Shown here: positions 1 to 9,941 of the stretch, piece after piece
How positions within the stretch are numbered: position 1 is the stretch's first letter
How the letters are laid out: each line of letters opens with the position of its first letter
From: Gammaproteobacteria bacterium
GTDB taxonomy: Bacteria; Pseudomonadota; Gammaproteobacteria; Steroidobacterales; Steroidobacteraceae
NCBI GenBank assembly: GCA_028293745.1
Contig: JAQGOF010000138.1
Coordinates: 1 to 64,000 of the forward strand
DNA length: 64,000 bases
Direction of reading: 5' to 3'
Notes under the pieces: generated by a model
The model's input: only the letters and a program-made list of their open reading frames with translations
Told to the model about the DNA's origin: nothing
The model's database searches: none
Position numbers and translations under genes: made by a program

Positions 1-3000
1 CAACCGACGAATCGCGTCCTTCGCGCTTCGCTGTTTTCAACCCCCAGGAGGCGCCATCGTCCAAAGGACTGACGCCTGTGCAACAGCAGCACGTTGACAA
101 TCTCACCGCGCGCTACACGCGCAAAACCGCGGGCTCGAAGCGCTACACGCAAGAACACCGCGCAGTGTTGGCCGACCCGCGCGCGGCGTCTGGCTTCCGC
201 ACCGAATGGAAGGAGTTGGTATACCCGATCGTCAGCGACCGGTGTGCCGGGTCCAGGATTTGGGATGTCGACGGCAACGAGTATGTTGACCTGGTCAACG
301 GGTTCGGCCAGACGGCTTTTGGACACTCACCTGATTTCGTCGTGCAGGCAGTGAAGGAACAGCTCGACAGGGGCTTTGCCATTGGCCCGCAGGCCGACCT
401 CGCGGGCAAAGTTGCCGCGCTATTTTGCGAGATCACCGGCAACGACCGGATGACCTTCTGCAATACGGGTTCGGAAGCGGTGATGGCGGCCATGCGACTC
501 GCACGCACGGTCACCGGACGCGAAAAGATCGTTATTTTCAACGGTGACTATCACGGCCAGTTCGACGAAGTGTTGGTCAAAGGCGTGCAGCGAACCGGCC
601 AGGAGCCTCGCTCCATGCCAGTAGCGCCGGGTATTCCGGCGTCAGCGGTTCAGAACATGATTGTCCTCGACTATGCGACACCCGCAACGTTGCAGTGGGT
701 ACGCGAAAACGCTGAAGACCTTGCGGCGGTGATCGTCGAGCCGGTTCAGAGTCGCCACCCCAGTCTGCAGCCGTACGAATTCCTCCGCGAGATCCGTAAG
801 ATCACGGAAGCCTCTGGCACGGCGTTCGTGATGGACGAAGTCGTCACGGGCTTCCGAACCCATCCGGGCGGAATCCAAGCTCTCGCTGGAATCCGCGCCG
901 ACATGGCGACCTACGGCAAAGTCGTCGGCGGTGGACTGCCTATCGGCATTCTCGCTGGCAATACGAAGTTCATGGACTCCCTGGATGGTGGCGCCTGGAG
1001 ATTTGGCGACGCCTCGTTTCCGGAAGTGGGTGTCACTTTCTTCGCCGGAACGTTTGTCCGCCATCCGCTGGCGCTGGCTGCCGCCTGGGCCGTCCTGCAA
1101 CACATCAAGGCCCAGGGGCCCGAGTTGCAGGAGAAGCTCGCGAAGCGCACGGCCGCCCTCGCCGCCGACCTGAACCAGTTGTTCGCGCAGTACGGCTTGA
1201 AGACGAAGGTGGAGACCTTCGCGAGCTGGTTCTTCTTCAATATCCACAGCGAGCATCCACTGGCGACGCTGTTGTTCTACCACCTGCGGCTGCGCGGAGT
1301 TCACATTCAGGATGGCTTCCCCTGCTTCCTGACGACAGCTCATTCGGAAGGCGACTTCAAGATCATCTATGACGCCTTCAGTGAAAGCGTCGCCGAGCTG
1401 AACGCTGCCGGGATCCTGGGCACCCTGCAGCAAACGCACTCGACCGGAATCGCAGCATCCGCGTCCTCGAACGTCGTATCCCTGCCCACGCACGCCGGCG
1501 CAGTCGCAGGACTGCCGCTGACCGAAAGTCAGACCGAAATCTGGCTGGCGGCACAGATGGGCGACGAAGCATCCTGCGCCTTCAACGAATCCGTCAGTTT
1601 GAAAATGGACGGCGCGCTGAACGAAGCGGCGCTGCGTGCATCGCTCGCGTATCTGTTCAGTCGCCACGACGCGCTTCGCGCAGCGTTTTCCGCCAGCGGC
1701 GAGGAGATGCATATCCGCGAACCCGGAACAGTCGACCTGCCTGTAACGGACCTGACCAGCCGCCCGGACGCCCAGGACGGTCTCGAGAAGCTGCTCGCCG
1801 CGGATGCGCGCACCGCGTTTGACCTGGTGAATGGCCCCTCGGCACGGGTGCAGCTAGTGAGGCTGGCGTCCGACCAACACGTCCTCGTGTTCACCGCGCA
1901 TCACATCATCTGCGACGGCTGGTCGATCAACGTGTTCGTGACGGAGCTGGCGGAGATCTATCCCCTGTTCTGCCGCAGTGAGACTCCGCAGCTGCCACCC
2001 GCGCTGCTCTACAGCACCTATGTGCGCGAACAGTCGAAAGGCGAGCCGGCGGAAGCGGCCAGGACCGAAAGCTTCTGGCTGGAACAGTTCCGGGAGCCCG
2101 TCAAAACGCTGGACCTGCCCACTGACCGGACCCGCCCCGCCCTGAAGTCCTACAGCGGCGCGAGCCGCTGCCGGCGGATCGATGCGAGCCTCTACCAGGC
2201 GCTGAAGAAAAGCGGCGCCAAGGTCGGCAACACTCTGTTCGTCACCCTGCTCGGGGCCTTCCAGGCACTGATCGGACGGCTCTGCGAGCAGAGCGACATT
2301 ACGGTGGGCGTGCCGACAGCGGGACAGTCATTGCTCGAAGACCAGATTCTCATGGGACACTGCGTCAACTTCCTGCCGATCCGCGGCGGATGGACGAGTG
2401 ACACGACGATCGGCCAGCACCTGCGCGCCGTTTCGAAGCGGATGCTCGATGCCTTTGAGCATCAGAACTACACACTCGGCACGCTGGTGCGCAAGTTGTC
2501 GCTCGCGCGCGAGCACAACCGCGTACCCCTGGCCGAGATTCAATTCAACCTCGAGCGGCTGGCCGAGCGGATCAAGCTGCCCGGCCTCGAGATCGACGTG
2601 ACGCCGAACAGCAAGGCGCACGTCAACTTCGACCTGTTCCTGAACGTGATCGAGTCGGAGGCCGGGTTGCGCCTGGACTGCGACTACAACACGGACCTGT
2701 TCGATGCCGCGACCATCGATCACTGGCTCGACTGTTACCAGGTCGTGCTGGAATCGATAGTCGGGCAACCCGATCAGCCGTTGGAGCGCATTGCATACCT
2801 GCCGGCGGCCGAGCGGCAGCGGTTGCTCAGCGAGTACAACCGTACGTCTGCGCCCTATCCGCGCGACCGATCCGTCCAGCAACTCTTCGAAGCACGAGTA
2901 GCCGAACGCCCGCAGGCGATTGCTGCGCAATTCCGCGACGAAAGCGTGAGCTACGAGACCTTGAACCGGCGCGCCAACCAACTCGCAAACTTCCTTCTGC

Positions 3001-4715
3001 GCCGAATCGGCGGCGCGGCCGGAAGAAAAGACAGCAAACTGCAGCCGTTGGTTGGCGTAGCAGTCGAACGATCGCTGGACATGCTGGTCGCCTTGCTCGC
3101 GACGTTGAAGGCAGGCTGCGCATACGTCCCATTGGATCCGACTCATCCCGTTCCGCGCCTGCGGCATATTCTGAACGACGCAGATGTTGCGGCTCTAATT
3201 ACTGATGGCACTGTCGATGACGAGCTGGCTCGCGCGGGCACACCGACCATCCACCTCAGAAGAGAGATTGGCAGCATAGCGGCCTCCTCTGCGACACCAC
3301 CCACAGTCCCGGTAAAGTCGGACGACCTGGCCTATGTGATCTATACGTCTGGGTCGACCGGACTCCCCAAGGGCGTGGAAGTCTCGCATGGGGCAGTAGT
3401 CAACTTCCTGACTTCAATGGCTCGCGAGCCGGGAATGTCGCGAGACGACGTTCTGTTCGCTGTCACTACGATCTCGTTCGATATCGCCGGCCTCGAGCTC
3501 TATCTTCCTCTGAGCGTAGGAGCACGCGTCGTCATTGCAGAGCGTGAGGAGCTCATCGACGGATTCGTCCTGCTTCAGCACCTGGAGCAATGTGGCTCCA
3601 CGATCATGCAGGCGACGCCTGCGACCTGGCGGATGCTGCTCGAAGCCGGATTCCACGCCAGGGCGGGCTTCAAAATGTTGTGTGGCGGCGAAGCGCTGCC
3701 CCGCGATCTTGCCAACCGTCTGCTGACCGGGCCTGGCACGTTGTGGAACATGTACGGGCCCACCGAGACGACCATCTGGTCTTCGTGCAGCCAGGTGACT
3801 GCCGATGACTCGCCGATTACGGTGGGCAGGCCGATAGCCAACACGCAGTTCTACGTGCTGGATCGTCACGACCAGCCCGTGGCGCAAGGGGTTCCCGGCC
3901 AGCTGCACATCGGCGGCGACGGTGTTGCCCGCGGCTATCACAAGCGTGCCGAGCTGACAGCGGAGCGCTTCGTGAAGAATCCATTCGAGGCCGGCCGGAT
4001 GTATCGCACGGGCGATCTGGCCAAGTGGCTGCCCAATGGACAGCTACAGGTCCTCGGCCGCATCGATCACCAGGTCAAGTTGCGCGGCTTCCGGATCGAG
4101 ATCGGCGAGATCGAGACCGTTCTGATGCGCAAGAGTGGCCTGTCCACCGTCGCCGTGATTCTGCGGGAGGACAATCCGGGCGCACCGCGGCTCGTGGCGT
4201 ATTATGTTGAAGAGCCCGGCCATAACCGCTCGGAAGAACAACTGCAGGCGGCGCTCGCGGATGACCTTCCGGACTACATGATCCCCAGTGCCTGGGTCAA
4301 ACTCGACCGCCTACCGGTCTCGCCCAACGGCAAGTTGGATCGTGCCGCGCTGCCCAAGCCGCAGTCCGTCGCAACGACCGAAGAAGAGTTCGTCGCGCCA
4401 CAAACCCAGAACGAGACACGGCTCGCAAAAATCTGGGCCGAGGTCTTGCATCTGCCCCGCGTCAGCGCAACCATTGACCTGCTGAAGCTGGGCGCAGACT
4501 CAATCCAATTATTCCAAATCATTGCCCGCTCCAGCCGAGAGGGGTTCCGTTTGACCGTCAAGCAGCTCTTGCAGCACAGGACCGTTCGTGCCGTAGCCGC
4601 CCTGTTGGACGAGCCGACCCCAGGAGTCACACCCGCTACGGACAGCCGCCCGAGCCTGCCCACCCTGGGTCAGTTCCAGCGCAGCCAGCGGACCGCATCC
4701 AACATCAAGCGGTGA
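1..4715 (+). CDS. PKS/NRPS megasynthase, C-terminal part: aminotransferase-C-A-PCP (5' partial)
   Basis: Reads, from the window edge, an internal class III aminotransferase domain (PLP Lys at about residue 281 counting from the GTG at 78, in the context YGKVVGGG), a condensation domain from about residue 475 with intact HHIICDGW at 608, an adenylation domain from about 930 (YTSGSTGLPKG at about 1088, YGPTETT, YRTGDLA, RGFRIEIGEIE, NGKLDR) and a carrier domain with LGADSI (Ser about 1475). Such aminotransferase domains sit between PKS and NRPS modules in the iturin/mycosubtilin and microcystin-type synthases, where they aminate a beta-keto acyl chain. The frame is open upstream of the GTG at 78 to base 3, so that GTG is unlikely to be the start and the gene begins outside the window. 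Reading the specificity pocket by eye gives approximately D-I-L-Q-L-G-M-I-W, close to the glycine code. The next gene starts 7 bases after the stop. Confidence 0.9.
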   Translation, partial: TDESRPSRFAVFNPQEAPSSKGLTPVQQQHVDNLTARYTRKTAGSKRYTQEHRAVLADPRAASGFRTEWKELVYPIVSDRCAGSRIWDVDGNEYVDLVNGFGQTAFGHSPDFVVQAVKEQLDRGFAIGPQADLAGKVAALFCEITGNDRMTFCNTGSEAVMAAMRLARTVTGREKIVIFNGDYHGQFDEVLVKGVQRTGQEPRSMPVAPGIPASAVQNMIVLDYATPATLQWVRENAEDLAAVIVEPVQSRHPSLQPYEFLREIRKITEASGTAFVMDEVVTGFRTHPGGIQALAGIRADMATYGKVVGGGLPIGILAGNTKFMDSLDGGAWRFGDASFPEVGVTFFAGTFVRHPLALAAAWAVLQHIKAQGPELQEKLAKRTAALAADLNQLFAQYGLKTKVETFASWFFFNIHSEHPLATLLFYHLRLRGVHIQDGFPCFLTTAHSEGDFKIIYDAFSESVAELNAAGILGTLQQTHSTGIAASASSNVVSLPTHAGAVAGLPLTESQTEIWLAAQMGDEASCAFNESVSLKMDGALNEAALRASLAYLFSRHDALRAAFSASGEEMHIREPGTVDLPVTDLTSRPDAQDGLEKLLAADARTAFDLVNGPSARVQLVRLASDQHVLVFTAHHIICDGWSINVFVTELAEIYPLFCRSETPQLPPALLYSTYVREQSKGEPAEAARTESFWLEQFREPVKTLDLPTDRTRPALKSYSGASRCRRIDASLYQALKKSGAKVGNTLFVTLLGAFQALIGRLCEQSDITVGVPTAGQSLLEDQILMGHCVNFLPIRGGWTSDTTIGQHLRAVSKRMLDAFEHQNYTLGTLVRKLSLAREHNRVPLAEIQFNLERLAERIKLPGLEIDVTPNSKAHVNFDLFLNVIESEAGLRLDCDYNTDLFDAATIDHWLDCYQVVLESIVGQPDQPLERIAYLPAAERQRLLSEYNRTSAPYPRDRSVQQLFEARVAERPQAIAAQFRDESVSYETLNRRANQLANFLLRRIGGAAGRKDSKLQPLVGVAVERSLDMLVALLATLKAGCAYVPLDPTHPVPRLRHILNDADVAALITDGTVDDELARAGTPTIHLRREIGSIAASSATPPTVPVKSDDLAYVIYTSGSTGLPKGVEVSHGAVVNFLTSMAREPGMSRDDVLFAVTTISFDIAGLELYLPLSVGARVVIAEREELIDGFVLLQHLEQCGSTIMQATPATWRMLLEAGFHARAGFKMLCGGEALPRDLANRLLTGPGTLWNMYGPTETTIWSSCSQVTADDSPITVGRPIANTQFYVLDRHDQPVAQGVPGQLHIGGDGVARGYHKRAELTAERFVKNPFEAGRMYRTGDLAKWLPNGQLQVLGRIDHQVKLRGFRIEIGEIETVLMRKSGLSTVAVILREDNPGAPRLVAYYVEEPGHNRSEEQLQAALADDLPDYMIPSAWVKLDRLPVSPNGKLDRAALPKPQSVATTEEEFVAPQTQNETRLAKIWAEVLHLPRVSATIDLLKLGADSIQLFQIIARSSREGFRLTVKQLLQHRTVRAVAALLDEPTPGVTPATDSRPSLPTLGQFQRSQRTASNIKR

Positions 4716-4722
4716 TGGCGCG

Positions 4723-7700
4723 ATGGCCACGGCGAGCAGCTACATCTTCAGTACTGCCGAACCCTCCGGCGCCGTGCCGGGGCCGGAGCTCGCCCCCATT
4801 GTGAGCGACGGCTCCGCCGAGCCGCATTACCAGGACTTCCCGTGCTCCGTGGCACAGGAGCGTTTCTGGTTGCTCGACCGCCTGGAGCCCGGCAATCCTT
4901 CGTATAACGTCGCAGTTCGCTGGCGGCTGGACGGCCGCATCTCAACCGAGCTGCTCGAGAGCGCCTGGCGTGAAATCGTCGTGCGTCACGAAGTGCTCAG
5001 AACGCGCTTTCTGGAGATCGACGGCAAGCCGGTGCAGCGCGTCGCCGCGCGCGGCACGTTCAAGCTCGTCGAGATCGACCTGAGCTCCCTTCCCGAGGCG
5101 GCGCGGTCGGAGGAAGGCGATCGGATCGGCTTGATCGAGGCGCGCGCGCCGTTTGATCTGGGAAGCGGCCCGCTCATTCGAGTGGTGCTGCTGCGCCACT
5201 CGACGAGCAGCGCGATCATCCTGGTCACGACTCATCAGATTGTTTCGGACGGCTGGTCGATCGGTGTCATGGCTCGCGAGATGGGCGCGATCTATCAGGC
5301 GCTGGCGACAGGTGCGCCGCCATCGCTCGAACCGCTCGCTATTCAGTACGGTGACTACGCTCAGTGGCAGCTCGAGTGGATGCGCCAGCGCGGTATCGAA
5401 ACGGAGACTGCCTATTGGAGCCGGCAGCTCAGCGGGGTCGCTCCCTTCGAGGTCGTGGCCGACAGGCCGCGTCCGGCGGTGCCGACGACCAACGGCGCGA
5501 TCGCCTCTATCGTGCTGCCACGCGAATTGACCAACAAGGTGCATGCGCTGAGCGTGGATTCGGGCGTGACGCTGTTCGCTGCGGCCGTGGCTACACTCTG
5601 CGCAACCCTGGCGCGCTACACGGGCAAATCCGAGATCGTCATCGGCACACAGGTCTCGGACCGTGACCAGGTCGAGCTGGAGCCGATGATCGGCCAGTTC
5701 GTCAATTCACTGATCCTGCGCAACGACGTGCGCGGCGATCCGCGCTTCACCGAGTTCCTGGAACGGACCAGTACCACCATTTCCGAAGCGCTGGAGCACC
5801 GGAATATCCCGATAGAGCGCCTGCTCGGGATGGTCAAGGCCGGCCGCGGCGGCAGCAACAGCCCGCCGGTATCGGTGAACTTCATCTTCCAGAGGACGTT
5901 CATCGAGGACCGCCACTACGGTGATTTTGCGCTGGTGGACCTGCCTTCGCTGCCGGCGGGGGCCATCTACGACTTGAACTTTTTCATGGTCGAGCGGCCG
6001 GACGGCTGGCGCTTCTCCTGCCAATTCAACACGGACCAGTTCGAAGCGGCGACCGCCAAGCGCCTGCTGGGCTATTTTCAAGCAGCCCTGGAAAGTGCGG
6101 TGGCCGCCCCCGCCCGTCGCATCTCCGAGCTGCGTCTGGCCGATCCGGGCGAGATCAACGGGTTGCTGGAGCGACTTCGCGGCCCCTCGGTCACCTGGCC
6201 GCAGGAACGGACTATCGGTGAGCTGATCGCCACGCAGGCCAAGGCCACACCCGCGTCGGTCGCGGTGGTGTGCGGCGACCGGCATCTGACCTTCGCGCAG
6301 CTCGAATCCGAGTCACAACGGGCCGCCTTTGCCTTGAGCGCACAGGGAATCGGCCCCGGAACGCGTGTTGGTCTACAGCTTCCGCGCTCGATCGAACTGT
6401 TGATCGCGATCCTCGGAGTGTGGAAAACGGGCGCGTCATACGTTGCACTGGATGTGCAGGACTCCCCAGAACAGACACAGCAGCTCATCGACTCGTCCGG
6501 CGCGTCGCTGGTAGTGACCACGCACGGCCTCGACGCCGCGCTCAAAGCGGCCCGTGGCGTAGTCACGAGCCTCTCCGGGCCTGCTCCCGGCTCAAACCCA
6601 ACACTGCCTCGGGTGGAAACGCACTCCCCTGCCGCTGTCTGGTTCAGCACCCGGGACGGCGGCAGCCCCGTCGCGGTGGAGATCTCACATCTCGCCCTGG
6701 TCAATGCCCTCTCGAGCCTGCAAAACAGGATCGGCAGCACGAGCGCCGATGTCTTTCTCTCGCTGGCTCCAACCGTCGGGTCGGCACTTCCCGTCGAGTT
6801 GTTTCTACCGCTCATGCACGGAGCGCGGATCGTGCTGGCGATCGCGGAAGAAACAACCCCTGCGGGCAGGCTCCAACATTTGATCAAGCAGGCCCGCGTA
6901 ACGACCGCGATGGCCACGCCGGCGACGTGCTCCAACTTGCTGGAAGGTATTCCCGCAGGTCAGAAGATTCCCAGAATCCTCTGCGAACGTGGCGCGTTCG
7001 GATCCGCCACGATAGCGCGGCTGCTCGCGTGCACCACCGAGCTTTGGGCCCTGCACTCCTACACCGAAACCTCCGGTTGCGTGTCCGCGCGCCGGGTTCA
7101 TCAGCCGCACGATCTGCGCTTGCTCGGCGAGCCTTTTGCGAACACACGGTTCCGCGTTTTGGACGAGAGCCTGAGATCTGCGCCAGTGGGTACCCGCGGC
7201 GAGCTGTACATCGGTGGCCACAATGGCATCGTAGATGAGTCCGCAGATCCTGAAGGCGGACGCTTCATCTTCGCCCCAGCCGGCGGCGCAGAGGACGAGC
7301 GGCTGTTCAAGACGGGTGATGCAGCCCGCATCAGGGCGGATGGGATCGTCGAGATCATCGACGAGCGCCCGGCGCGCGAGGTGGAAGCGACAGAGCTGCG
7401 CAAGCCGGAGCTGGAAGTCGAAGTCGATCCGCAGATGGAGCGCCGCCTGACCGCGATCTGGGCGGAGCTGCTGGGCGTGCCAGAGGCCGAGATCGACGGT
7501 AAGGCCAACTTCTTCGAGCTGGGCGGCCATTCGCTTCTGGCCGCGCGGATGCTGACGCGGGTAGAAGCGGAATTCGGCCGTCGCGTCACGCTGGCCTCCC
7601 TGTTCCGTGCACCGAGCGTTCGCGGGCTGGCTCGCCTGCTGCACAGCTGCGCGCGTGAATTCGATTTCCGCCAGATGGTGAAATTGCAGGCGGACGGCGC

Positions 7701-8499
7701 CAACGTTCCCCTGATCGCGATCAACAACACGGGTGTGTTCTACCTGCTGGCCAAGCGGCTCGGACGCCAGCAGCCGGTCACCTCGCTGCAGGTTTTCGAC
7801 CCTGCTGCGAAACACGAAACGCTTCCCCAGACGCTCGAGGAAATCGCGGCGGAGTACGTCAAGCTGATTCGCCGGGTTCATCCAGCCGGGCCGTACGTAC
7901 TCGCCGGCTGGTGTGTCGCAGGCGCGCTCGCCTTCGAGATCGCGCGGCAGCTCGCCGCGAACCACGAGCCAGTCAGCAATGTGTTCCTCATCGACTCCTG
8001 GGTGCCGGGCTACTTCGCGCGCCTGCCATTGCTGCGCCGGTTGATCGGCACCTACACACTGCGCTGGCAGCTGACTCACGCCGACTGGCTCCGCTTCAAA
8101 GCGGGGCAGCAGACTTTTGCGCAATTCATCGATCAGCGTCCGAGCGTGCAGCAGCTGCGCACGTTGCTGGCGCGCCTGTTGGGCCGCAAGCGCCGTGAGC
8201 AGGCCATCGAGGGCGAAGGGCCCGAACAGTACGACAAGTGGCTGCTGGAATATCTCAAGGCCACCACCAACCGCTACGAGCCGCAGCCCTACCCCGGCCG
8301 CATCACGCTGTTCCGCAGCACGCACGAGCCTACCGGCTGGTTGTTTGATCCGCTGGCGGGCTGGGGCCGCCTTGCACAGGGCGGCGTCGAGCTCGCAATG
8401 GTGGAAGGTAATCACTTCACGATGTTCCAAGACCCCGGCGCCAGCCAGATGGCTGGGCGCATGGCGCCCCTGATAGCCGCCGCCGAACGCCCCGCCTAG
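4723..8499 (+). CDS. NRPS terminal module C-A(degenerate)-PCP-TE with Cys nucleophile
   Basis: 1258 residues. Condensation domain at about 35-450, inactive-looking adenylation domain about 490-900, carrier domain with LGGHSLL (Ser about 937), thioesterase about 985-1258. The condensation motif reads THQIVSDGWS, so the second, catalytic His of HHxxxDG is Gln (residue 172). The adenylation domain keeps the overall fold-like spacing but lacks the phosphate loop (WFSTRDGGSP replaces the TSGSTG motif), has SYTETSG instead of YGPTET, and lacks the RGFRIE hinge and the NGKLDR lysine motif. The thioesterase nucleophile elbow is GWCVAG, with Cys about 1064 instead of Ser; LIDSW and GNH supply likely Asp and His. 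It follows the previous gene by 7 bases and is surely cotranscribed. It probably terminates and releases the chain; whether it adds a residue is doubtful. Confidence 0.9.
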   Translation: MATASSYIFSTAEPSGAVPGPELAPIVSDGSAEPHYQDFPCSVAQERFWLLDRLEPGNPSYNVAVRWRLDGRISTELLESAWREIVVRHEVLRTRFLEIDGKPVQRVAARGTFKLVEIDLSSLPEAARSEEGDRIGLIEARAPFDLGSGPLIRVVLLRHSTSSAIILVTTHQIVSDGWSIGVMAREMGAIYQALATGAPPSLEPLAIQYGDYAQWQLEWMRQRGIETETAYWSRQLSGVAPFEVVADRPRPAVPTTNGAIASIVLPRELTNKVHALSVDSGVTLFAAAVATLCATLARYTGKSEIVIGTQVSDRDQVELEPMIGQFVNSLILRNDVRGDPRFTEFLERTSTTISEALEHRNIPIERLLGMVKAGRGGSNSPPVSVNFIFQRTFIEDRHYGDFALVDLPSLPAGAIYDLNFFMVERPDGWRFSCQFNTDQFEAATAKRLLGYFQAALESAVAAPARRISELRLADPGEINGLLERLRGPSVTWPQERTIGELIATQAKATPASVAVVCGDRHLTFAQLESESQRAAFALSAQGIGPGTRVGLQLPRSIELLIAILGVWKTGASYVALDVQDSPEQTQQLIDSSGASLVVTTHGLDAALKAARGVVTSLSGPAPGSNPTLPRVETHSPAAVWFSTRDGGSPVAVEISHLALVNALSSLQNRIGSTSADVFLSLAPTVGSALPVELFLPLMHGARIVLAIAEETTPAGRLQHLIKQARVTTAMATPATCSNLLEGIPAGQKIPRILCERGAFGSATIARLLACTTELWALHSYTETSGCVSARRVHQPHDLRLLGEPFANTRFRVLDESLRSAPVGTRGELYIGGHNGIVDESADPEGGRFIFAPAGGAEDERLFKTGDAARIRADGIVEIIDERPAREVEATELRKPELEVEVDPQMERRLTAIWAELLGVPEAEIDGKANFFELGGHSLLAARMLTRVEAEFGRRVTLASLFRAPSVRGLARLLHSCAREFDFRQMVKLQADGANVPLIAINNTGVFYLLAKRLGRQQPVTSLQVFDPAAKHETLPQTLEEIAAEYVKLIRRVHPAGPYVLAGWCVAGALAFEIARQLAANHEPVSNVFLIDSWVPGYFARLPLLRRLIGTYTLRWQLTHADWLRFKAGQQTFAQFIDQRPSVQQLRTLLARLLGRKRREQAIEGEGPEQYDKWLLEYLKATTNRYEPQPYPGRITLFRSTHEPTGWLFDPLAGWGRLAQGGVELAMVEGNHFTMFQDPGASQMAGRMAPLIAAAERPA

Positions 8500-8522
8500 A
8501 CCCCTGGCCCGGTCTGCAAGCC

Positions 8523-9941
8523 ATGCGCCTGTTGGAATTGATTCTGGCACTCACTATTGCGGCCTGCACCATCCGCCTGGCCGGCCTCGAGCGGGCCGCA
8601 AGTACGCAGTGGATCCGCGGCATGCAGTTGCTGCTCGCGGCCATGTTGGTGGCACAGCTGCTGGTTGAGGGTTGGCGGTGGCAGATGTTTCCCGCCTATG
8701 CGGCCGCGCTCCTGGTCGCTGCCATACCCAGTCTGCCCGGCCTGAGCGCGCAAGGCCTGTTCTGGTCGGCGGCTGCAAGCGTTGCGTTGCTCGCAATGTC
8801 GGTGGTGAGTTGTCTGTTGCTGCCCTTCGTGGCGCCGCAGTCTGCGCATGGTCCATACGCTGTTGGGGTAACCACGGTCGCCGTAAATGTGTCGCGGCCA
8901 CTGGATGTTGGAGCCGATGAGCTGAAGGCGGCGCCCCTGGTATGGCTGTGGTATCCGGCGGAAGCTCCCGCGCGGGGGGAACGATTCGCGACGCTGCTGC
9001 GGCAAAGGATTTCCGCTCGGCTGCGAGCGCTCGCGCCCGCTCCCGCCGCGCCGGACGCGCCTGTAGTGCGCAATGCAACGAAGTTTCCAGTGGTGATCTA
9101 TTTCGACGGCTGGCCGGAAGACAAAATCCAGAACATCGCACTGATCCTCGAGTTGGCCAGCCGCGGGTTGGCAGTCGCCACGGTTCAATATCCGGCCAGG
9201 CTGCCCGGCACTTCAGATGCAAGCGACGCGCAGATGCGCGCGCAATTGGCTCGACAGATGACCGCGTACTCATCTGATGCCGCGTTCGAACGCTCGGTTC
9301 AACTTGACCACTCCCGTGCCCAAACTCACGCGCGGGATGCGATCGCCGTCCTCGAAGCACTCTCCAAGCTCGATGCGGACACCGGCAGCCGCTTCGCCCG
9401 GCGGCTGGACACTCAACGCGCCGGCACGATCGGCTTTTCATACGGGGGTGCCATAGCGGCCGAGGCGAGTCACCTCGATCCACGCATCAGGGCCGTCATC
9501 AACATGGATGGGCGCCACTGGGGTCAGTCGCTCCAGCAAGGTGTCCAACGGCCGTACATGTTTATCTGTGAGGAGCTGGCCATGCCTACGGCGGCCGATC
9601 TGACTTCGGCCGATCCGACGATCCGTTACGAGGCGATACTCGACCAGGTCGATTACTCGCAGCTTGCGGCCAATCTGCAGGCCCGGGGAGGCATCCGCGT
9701 AGCCATCGCTGGTACGGCACACATGAACTTCACCGACGTCGCTTTGCGCTCCCCACTGCGTCGGTTCTCCGGCGGCGGATCGATAGATGCGCGTCGAGCG
9801 CAGGAAATCATACAGGCCTACGTAGTTGAGTTTTTCTCGCGTTACCTATCATCGACGCAACCGCGGCTGCTGGATTCCCCCTGGCCGAAGTTTCCCGAAG
9901 CGCGGGTGCAGATCTGGTCCTCCCCGGAGGAATCGAAATGA
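8523..9941 (+). CDS. membrane-anchored alpha/beta hydrolase, PAF-acetylhydrolase/chlorophyllase-like
   Basis: 472 residues. About four hydrophobic segments lie in the first 110 residues, followed by an alpha/beta-hydrolase domain. A WYPAEAP segment recalls PAF-acetylhydrolase-type enzymes, and the nucleophile elbow GFSYGG is at about residue 305, with a later GTAHMNF that can supply the catalytic His. It starts 23 bases after the NRPS stop and its own stop overlaps the next start as ATGA, so it belongs to the synthase operon. A role in releasing, trimming or transferring the product acyl chain at the membrane is plausible but inferred. The exact substrate cannot be read from sequence. Confidence 0.7.
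   Translation: MRLLELILALTIAACTIRLAGLERAASTQWIRGMQLLLAAMLVAQLLVEGWRWQMFPAYAAALLVAAIPSLPGLSAQGLFWSAAASVALLAMSVVSCLLLPFVAPQSAHGPYAVGVTTVAVNVSRPLDVGADELKAAPLVWLWYPAEAPARGERFATLLRQRISARLRALAPAPAAPDAPVVRNATKFPVVIYFDGWPEDKIQNIALILELASRGLAVATVQYPARLPGTSDASDAQMRAQLARQMTAYSSDAAFERSVQLDHSRAQTHARDAIAVLEALSKLDADTGSRFARRLDTQRAGTIGFSYGGAIAAEASHLDPRIRAVINMDGRHWGQSLQQGVQRPYMFICEELAMPTAADLTSADPTIRYEAILDQVDYSQLAANLQARGGIRVAIAGTAHMNFTDVALRSPLRRFSGGGSIDARRAQEIIQAYVVEFFSRYLSSTQPRLLDSPWPKFPEARVQIWSSPEESK

Noticed and set aside
6805-8550. 581-codon open frame on the minus strand
   Set aside because: Antisense to the NRPS C-terminus; no recognisable motif, composition typical of the complement of high-GC coding DNA.
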